The translations under genes were made by a program, and so were the position numbers. Below the pieces are notes generated by a model. The model searched no databases, had not been told where the DNA came from, and saw only the letters and a list, made by a program, of their open reading frames with translations. From Flavobacterium tiangeerense (GTDB lineage Bacteria; Bacteroidota; Bacteroidia; Flavobacteriales; Flavobacteriaceae), in assembly GCF_007830355.1 (NCBI RefSeq), contig NZ_VLKO01000009.1, positions 62,001 to 126,000 on the forward strand: DNA of 64,000 bases. The letters run 5' to 3'. Shown one piece after another: positions 62,634 through 64,000 of this stretch (its first letter is position 1; every line of letters begins with the position of its first letter).

Positions 62634-63452
62634 TTAGTTCATTTGAACCGTAATTGGCAAGGTGTAGGCGGTACGTACTGCTTTACCGCCAATCATGCCA
62701 GGAGTCCACTTGGTTCGTAAAGATTTCAAAACTCTAACCGCTTCTTTTCCTAGTCCGTAACCAGGATCTCTTCTAACTTGTATGTCAGTCATGCTACCAT
62801 CTTTTTCTATTACAAAAGAAACAAAGATTTTAACCGTTCCATTGAGTTCAGTTTCTTGTTTTTCAAAATTATTTCCCACATACGTGTAAAACTTATTGAT
62901 ACCTCCTGGAAATTCTGGAAGTTTATCTAGCGCTACACTGTTAATGATAGTGTTTCCAGTTTCAGGTGTTTCCACTGTGTTTTGAACAGTTGTACTTTGA
63001 CCGGTGTTAACAGCCACTATGCCAGTTCCGTCAGATGGCGTTGTATTTACAAGTGGTAGATCAGTGTTTTTAGCAATATTTTGCTCTGCGTTTTCAGTAG
63101 ATACAATAATAGGATTAATTAATGCTTTACTTTTTACTGGATTAGCAATACTTTTTGTTTTTAAGGGAGGTAATGCTTTTTGAGGTTGTGTTTTATTTGG
63201 ATAGACATCTGTTATTTGGACAATTTTATCTGTCAAATCTGGCTCAATAGGGGTAAAGGTTGTCTCAGGATTAAAAATTGAGACTAGTGTAGGAATGCTT
63301 ATGGCACCCACTAATAATGTTACTCCCATGAAAAGTGCTGTAAGTGACGTTTTTGTACTCTCTTGACGAAGTTTGTACGCACCATACTCTTTATTTCTGT
63401 TTTGAAAAACAAGTTCAATCCAGCCGGTCTCGTAAATGCTTAATTTAGACAT
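62634..63452 (-). CDS. tonB: TonB energy transducer
   Basis: 272 residues. After a cytosolic start (YETGWIELVFQNRNKEYGAY) there is a single membrane segment near residues 36-58 (LFMGVTLLVGAISIPTLVS). A variable Pro/Lys/Thr-rich periplasmic spacer follows, then the TonB C-terminal domain with LPEFPGGINKFYTYVGNN, GTVKIFVSFVIEKDGSMTDI and TKWTPGMIGGKAVRTAYTLP. This passes proton-motive force to outer-membrane receptors. No exbB/exbD genes are beside it. Confidence 0.92.
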   Translation of the reverse strand: MSKLSIYETGWIELVFQNRNKEYGAYKLRQESTKTSLTALFMGVTLLVGAISIPTLVSIFNPETTFTPIEPDLTDKIVQITDVYPNKTQPQKALPPLKTKSIANPVKSKALINPIIVSTENAEQNIAKNTDLPLVNTTPSDGTGIVAVNTGQSTTVQNTVETPETGNTIINSVALDKLPEFPGGINKFYTYVGNNFEKQETELNGTVKIFVSFVIEKDGSMTDIQVRRDPGYGLGKEAVRVLKSLRTKWTPGMIGGKAVRTAYTLPITVQMN

Positions 63453-63616
63453 AATATGTGGTTTTTATGGTTAAGTACATTTACATCATAAGCAAGTGTT
63501 TTTTTTATTAATAACGAGTCCATTGTGTTATTATTGTAATTAATTTTTAAAATTTTTAAAAATTGATTGAATTATATTTTATTATTTAACTAAATTAATT
63601 TTATTAAAATACTGCG

Positions 63617-63651
63617 CAAAAAAAAGCGCATCACTGTATCAGGATGCGCTT
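63617..63651 (-). terminator. Rho-independent terminator after the Oar-like receptor
   Basis: AAGCGCATC (63624-63632) pairs with GATGCGCTT (63643-63651); on the minus strand seven T residues follow. Confidence 0.9.
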
Positions 63652-63674
63652 GTATTTTTGTAAAAAAGAATTAC

Positions 63675-64000
63675 TTAGAATGCATATTTAAAACCTATCT
63701 GAATTTGAAATGGATTACCAGATAAAGCAGGTAGACCAGCATTGTTTACACGGTAGTTAAACTGTTGTCTAGTACTATCAAATCCTGGAACTGCAGCATT
63801 ACCGCCAGATGCAGGTGTTCCTAGTGCATAGAGAGACTGGCTATTCAATGATTTATTAACTCCCCTTTCTTTGTTTAGTAAATTCGCAACATTAAAAATA
63901 TCAACAGTAAATTCTATGAATTGCTTTTTGGGAATACTGATTTTTTTATTAATTCTAATGTCAACAAGACCATAAAACTCATTTATACCACCGTTACGCT
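63675..64000 (-). CDS. C-terminal part of a TonB-dependent receptor (Oar-like)
   Basis: Only the last 107 residues are inside the window; the gene continues beyond it. The end reads DIFNVANLLNKERGVNKSLN, then a GLPALSGNPFQIQIGFKYAF terminus. The final Phe and the alternating hydrophobic strands are typical of outer-membrane beta-barrels. The FTVDIFNVANLLNKERG motif is typical of the Oar-like carboxypeptidase-regulatory TonB receptors of Bacteroidetes. Ligand unknown. Confidence 0.8.
   Translation of the reverse strand, partial: RNGGINEFYGLVDIRINKKISIPKKQFIEFTVDIFNVANLLNKERGVNKSLNSQSLYALGTPASGGNAAVPGFDSTRQQFNYRVNNAGLPALSGNPFQIQIGFKYAF

Noticed and set aside
1..64000. CRISPR arrays, rRNA and tRNA genes, prophage
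   Set aside because: No regularly spaced repeats, no cloverleaf with a CCA-type end and no phage structural genes were seen on reading; a tRNA scan could not be run.

Overview
This 64 kb window is chromosomal DNA of a Flavobacterium-like member of the Bacteroidetes (Flavobacteriaceae). The base composition is AT-rich. Intergenic regions carry the Bacteroidetes -7 promoter element TAnnTTTG, and Shine-Dalgarno sequences are largely absent. The gene content is typical of the group: several TonB-dependent or outer-membrane beta-barrel receptors, S41, S9, M61 and M48 peptidases, lipoproteins with short lipoboxes, a DUF1800/DUF1501 pair, an HmuY-type heme uptake locus and many DUF families restricted to Bacteroidetes. 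No rRNA, tRNA, CRISPR array, prophage or intact insertion sequence was found.

Layout. 1-21 kb: tail of a DUF5362-like membrane protein, a DUF4369 lipoprotein, an M61 peptidase, an alpha/beta hydrolase, an AlkB-like dioxygenase with a DoxX-like protein, an EamA transporter, the DUF1501/DUF1800 pair, a beta-barrel receptor, DUF2721, DUF2254, a compact run of small genes ending in DUF6671 and the Sua5/YrdC tRNA t6A enzyme, an SbtA-type permease and a 1083-residue tricorn-like S41 protease. 21-27.5 kb: an accessory island of seven genes, all on the minus strand (two-lobed aspartic protease with PDZ, NTF2-like, ABM-like, two small unknowns, RDD, KAP P-loop NTPase). Most are separated by copies of an imperfect repeat. 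27.5-42 kb: htpG, a lipocalin-like and OmpA lipoprotein pair, an ABC ATPase, an S9 peptidase, KAS III, glycosylasparaginase, a large beta-barrel receptor and argS. 42-48 kb: the divergent heme locus (DUF6607 facing TonB receptor plus HmuY), ffh and folD. 48-52.5 kb: CorA, then a membrane protein, winged-helix regulator and DUF4173-like set with a duplicated candidate operator, then rluF. 52.5-64 kb: a hydrolase gene broken by one stop codon, a coiled-coil protein whose zinc-ribbon cysteines are lost, a Nif3-like protein, lpxK overlapping a purine nucleoside phosphorylase, a hybrid histidine kinase, gapA, lipA, an M48 protease, TonB and the end of an Oar-like receptor.

The most unusual parts are: (i) the repeat-separated, cassette-like island at 21-27.5 kb, where one repeat supplies the C-terminal codons of the RDD protein; (ii) two matching copies of an operator-like palindrome at 49208 and 50164, flanking and probably controlled by the small winged-helix protein encoded between them; (iii) two structured elements at 27521 and 52551 that resemble the Flavo-1 RNA motif; (iv) a hydrolase with a TGG-to-TAG nonsense codon; and (v) a palindrome between the divergent heme genes that may be an iron-responsive operator. 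Every family call comes from reading the sequence. No database search was run.
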